Below are positions 9,944 through 12,405 of a stretch of 12,405 nt of DNA, piece after piece. Location: contig JAEYYB010000085.1 in the NCBI GenBank assembly GCA_023430975.1, forward strand, positions 1-12,405, in the 5' to 3' direction. Positions within the stretch are counted from its first letter, which is position 1. Every line of letters starts with the position of its first letter. The position numbers and the translations under genes were made by a program. The notes under the pieces are model-generated. The model searched no databases. It was given only the letters and a program-made list of their open reading frames with translations, and was not told the DNA's origin. The DNA comes from Bacillota bacterium (lineage in GTDB: Bacteria > Bacillota > Clostridia > Acetivibrionales > DSM-2933).

Positions 9944-11351
9944 ACAAGATATATCAGCACATTGAAAAATAAATATATGCACAAAGGTTGTTGCGAAGCC
10001 TTCCAGCATTTACTGGTATATTATATAATTTAGATTATGTTATCCTTTAGGCAAGGGCAAAATGAATACTGCCAATAACTGTACAAAGAGTATTACTGTT
10101 GCCAAACATGGCATTCATGACATAATCTCCGAACTTGTATCCAAGTTCAATTTTGATAAATTTTTATTCCCACAAAAGCACACGATTGCTTTTATTGCAC
10201 TGTGCATAGGTATAATATTGTTTAACAATCCCACTGCAACTTATATAGCAGAAAAATTATCTTGGGTATCACATGACGCTATAACAAGACTAATGCCTAT
10301 GATTTCTATTAACAGCACCAATATATTGATTCTATTTATCCAAGCTATACAGTCAAAAACGGCTGCTCTTGGTTATTTGATTATTGATGATGTTATTATT
10401 AGAAAGCCATATGGTAAGAGCATTGTGCCTACATCGTATGTTTATGATCATACAAATAATAGGTTCGTGTGGGGAATGCATATTGTAGTGCTTTTGTGGT
10501 CAAATGGTTGGATTAAGATACCTGTAGCCTTTAGGATATGGATACCAAAAGAAAAATGCGACGAATACCATTCCAAGGTCACCCTTGCTAAGAAAATGAT
10601 ATCCTTCGCACATAAAAATGGTTTATTAGCCGAATACGTCACATTCGACACTTGGTATTCATCAAAAGAGCTTCTAACCAAGCTCTCAGAGTGTGGTTAT
10701 CACTTTGTATGCATGATAAAGAATAACCGTAAAGTAGTGTACAAGAACAGATTTAAACTGAATGTAAAAACCCTGAGTAAGCTGTTCAATAAAAAGCAGT
10801 ATAGATATTATGCTGGAACTGGCTTCTATATTAAGGCTTTGCCTGTTGTGTTACCTGGTGTAGGCAATATAAAAATGTCAATAGTCAAAAACGGCTATAA
10901 TGCACCTGTTGAAAAAACCAGGTTCATAATTACTGATCTGCCTAATATAGCAGCCCAAGATATCCTGAAAAAATATCTTTGTCGTTGGGATATAGAGGTG
11001 TTTTTCAGGGATATCAAACAATTTTTGAACTTTGAAAAAGCCCAAGTACGTAGCATTCAAAAACTAAATAGCTATTTATCAATGGTATTAATATCATCAG
11101 TATTTGTACAGATAATTCAGATACAAAATAATATTAACACCGTTGGTGAAACTGTTAGCTTTTTGCAGGGTTATGTTCAAGTTAAAGTTGATAATGTTGT
11201 ACACATTATTAATGTAGCACCGAAAGACCATAAAGGTAAACAGGTAAAAACTACCGCCGACTTTTCGTCGCCTATAGCAACAACCATTTGGGGTAAATTA
11301 TGTGCGTGATATATTTATTTATCAAGGTTCAAACATTATGCGTAAGTACTG
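9920..11351 (+). mobile_element. IS4-type insertion sequence, about 1.43 kb
   Basis: The element lies between the two CTTAATAAT copies. Its ends form imperfect inverted repeats: AGAACTTACGCAGAAACTTT at the left against AGTACTTACGCATAATGTTT at the right (16 of 20 identical). It holds one transposase gene with the Y-(2)-R-(3)-E-(6)-K signature of the IS4 group, and its length and target duplication fit that group. It is inserted in the same direction as the integrase gene it interrupts. The name of the IS cannot be given without a database. Confidence 0.9.
10062..11309 (+). CDS. IS4-type DDE transposase
   Basis: A 415-residue transposase, apparently full length, from ATG 10062 with a weak upstream GGG site. 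It moves the element by cut-and-paste through a DDE catalytic triad on an RNase H fold: D109 in LIIDD, D196 in VTFDTWY and E312 in the C-terminal signature Y305-R308-E312-K319 (YLCRWDIEVFFRDIK). The N-terminal 90 residues (helical, with LCIGIILFNNPTATYIAEKL) are the DNA-binding part. The beta-strand insertion between D196 and E312 is as usual for IS4 relatives. No frameshift or internal stop is seen, so it may still be active. Related IS701 and IS1634-type enzymes look similar, so the family call rests on YREK plus the 8-9 bp duplication. Confidence 0.9.
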   Translation: MNTANNCTKSITVAKHGIHDIISELVSKFNFDKFLFPQKHTIAFIALCIGIILFNNPTATYIAEKLSWVSHDAITRLMPMISINSTNILILFIQAIQSKTAALGYLIIDDVIIRKPYGKSIVPTSYVYDHTNNRFVWGMHIVVLLWSNGWIKIPVAFRIWIPKEKCDEYHSKVTLAKKMISFAHKNGLLAEYVTFDTWYSSKELLTKLSECGYHFVCMIKNNRKVVYKNRFKLNVKTLSKLFNKKQYRYYAGTGFYIKALPVVLPGVGNIKMSIVKNGYNAPVEKTRFIITDLPNIAAQDILKKYLCRWDIEVFFRDIKQFLNFEKAQVRSIQKLNSYLSMVLISSVFVQIIQIQNNINTVGETVSFLQGYVQVKVDNVVHIINVAPKDHKGKQVKTTADFSSPIATTIWGKLCA

Positions 11352-11360
11352 CTTAATAAT
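11352..11360. repeat. target-site duplication, right copy
   Basis: Exact repeat of 9911-9919. Integrase codons resume at ATT 11361 in the frame left at 9919, which proves the position of the insertion. Confidence 0.85.
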
Positions 11361-12071
11361 ATTGAAACAATCAATACAACATTAAGACATTTTAGAGCAG
11401 TGGTTAACTATTGGACTGAACAGAAATATTGTCAATATGTTAAGGTCACAATGCTAAGAGTACAACAGAAAATGAAGGAATGTTATTCTGAAGAGGAATT
11501 AAAAATGCTTCTTAAAAAGCCTAATATTAAGCAATGCTCATTCGCAGAATATAGGAACTGGGTTATTATCAATACTCTTATTGCCACTGGCATGAGGTTA
11601 GGTTCTCTCGCTTCATTAAATTGTGGTGATATTGACCTTGAGAATAGTTATATAACTTTACAGCATACAAAAAATAAACGTCCACAAGTTTTGTATATTC
11701 CAAATAGCTTAATTCCAATTTTAAGGGAATATTTAAACCTTAGAAGAGGAATACATACAGACCCATTATTCCCATCAGAGCTTGGAAATAGAATGTCTTC
11801 AGATTGTATTTCTCATAGTGTAAGAAGTTATAACAGGTCAAAAGGATTGGATAAAACCTCTAGTCACCTATTCAGACATACTTTCGCTAAGAACTGGGTT
11901 TTGATGGGAGGAGATGTCTTTAGGCTTCAAAAGCAACTTGGTCACTCAACGCTTGAAATGTCAAAAAGATATGCAAATATATATGATACTGATTTACATA
12001 TGAATACTGAGCAATTTAATTTATTGGAAAAATTGAAAAAAAGTAAAATGACGATAAAAAATAAAATGTAA
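11361..12071 (+). pseudogene. tyrosine recombinase, catalytic part (cut off by IS)
   Basis: The frame reads IETINTTLRHFRAVVNYW and continues to the stop at 12069-12071. In the joined 315-residue numbering the catalytic set is complete: R158 (ATGMRLGSL), K183 (HTKNK), H248 and R251 (SHLFRH), H274 (LGHST) and nucleophile Y283 (KRYANI), with the usual nine-residue step from H274 to Y283. No other damage is seen, so the IS is the only lesson to function visible. Any start inside this part (for example GTG 11400) would give a catalytic domain without the core-binding domain. The enzyme would have recombined the tRNA-Leu site at 9511-9576. Confidence 0.9.
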
Positions 12072-12405
12072 ATATTAATTTACAAGAAAGGTAGTGTCTT
12101 ATCGGCACTACCCCAAACTTTTCAATCAAATACTTGTTTTTAATTTCTTACTTAGTCGTATTTGTTTTTTGAGTAGCAAAGACAGACTTGTCCTACGCTG
12201 TAGCTGTGTTAAGTTACACTATTAATTTGATTTCAATTTATTTATATTTAGCTAAGCAATGTCATCAAGCTAATAAAGCAATAACTGGGATTACTGGAAA
12301 ATACGAAAAAATATATTAAAAAAGTGGCTAAAAGTCGCGAAAACTCTTGACTTTTCCAAAGTAGCCTAATAATCAAAAAGGATACCGTTTTGGTATATCT
12401 TGATG
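12072..12405. other. 334 bp without a recognised gene
   Basis: Two structures are visible. GGTAGTG (12090-12096) pairs with CACTACC (12106-12112) 18 bp after the integrase stop, probably its terminator although the U-tail is poor. At 12326-12366 an imperfect inverted repeat joins GGCTA plus AAAAGTC with GACTTTT plus TAGCC. A TTGACT box at 12347-12352 has no good -10 partner. No reading frame with a ribosome binding site was found. Confidence 0.4.

Noticed and set aside
9938..11366. GAAAC as the target duplication of the IS (present at both junctions)
   Set aside because: The longer CTTAATAAT repeat lies directly outside matching terminal inverted repeats, whereas GAAAC would leave no inverted repeats at the ends.
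11400..12071. Independent short recombinase gene starting at GTG 11400
   Set aside because: The frame continues upstream to 11361 and joins exactly to the N-terminal part once the IS and one duplicate are removed; no ribosome binding site precedes 11400.

Overview
The window is AT-rich DNA with AT-ending codons, AGGAGG-type ribosome binding sites and classic TTGACA/TATAAT promoters. This points to a low-GC Bacillota, most likely a clostridial species; that assignment is inference. No core housekeeping gene is present, and the content is that of an integrative or plasmid-like mobile element.

Left arm (about 1-8010): a long array of minus-strand genes, read right to left. It starts with a small zinc-ribbon protein (7744-8010) and a small acidic/basic protein (7501-7713), then an 876-residue protein (4564-7194) carrying the hallmark motifs of the QDE-1/RDR/YonO group of single-subunit RNA polymerases: FSASAGQ, SDGAG, AFQFR...KG, RNPH...VR, DVDGD and YAKTG, plus a C-terminal zinc ribbon. 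Next come a DUF5659-like protein (4000-4212) and a probable winged-helix replication protein (3248-3994). They are followed by an AT-rich block with three iteron-like repeats (3081-3155), a plausible origin, and a zinc-finger phage-type protein (2361-3047). Small genes fill the rest: a 56-aa ORF, a GIY-YIG/NUMOD3 endonuclease, an HTH protein whose start region looks frameshifted, a CxxC protein, and two small proteins. No capsid, terminase or conjugation gene is visible.

Middle (8011-9510): a divergent intergenic region with two similar palindromes and an extended -10 promoter. It feeds a two-gene plus-strand cassette: a 146-aa protein with a possible EVE/PUA-like core and a 130-aa C-tail-anchored membrane protein. 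The cassette sits immediately before the attachment region, which is where cargo or defence genes are usually found.

Attachment and integrase (9259-12071): an inverted-repeat-rich stretch is followed by a 66-nt 3' fragment of tRNA-Leu(CAA) with its terminator, then a tyrosine recombinase gene. The recombinase is split by a ~1.43-kb IS4-type insertion sequence. A perfect 8-9 bp target duplication flanks the IS, and removing the IS plus one duplicate restores a 315-codon integrase in frame with all six catalytic residues. The order element / tRNA 3' fragment / integrase is what an attP (circular form) or the junction of two tandem elements would give, not a simple attL or attR.

Right edge (12072-12405): no gene recognised; hairpins only.

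The strongest leads are the single-subunit RNA polymerase on a small replicon-like element, a perfect TTGACA-N17-TATAAT promoter with an overlapping operator that appears to drive an unannotated RNA next to that polymerase gene, the iteron/AT-rich origin candidate, and the IS-inactivated integrase at a tRNA-Leu site.
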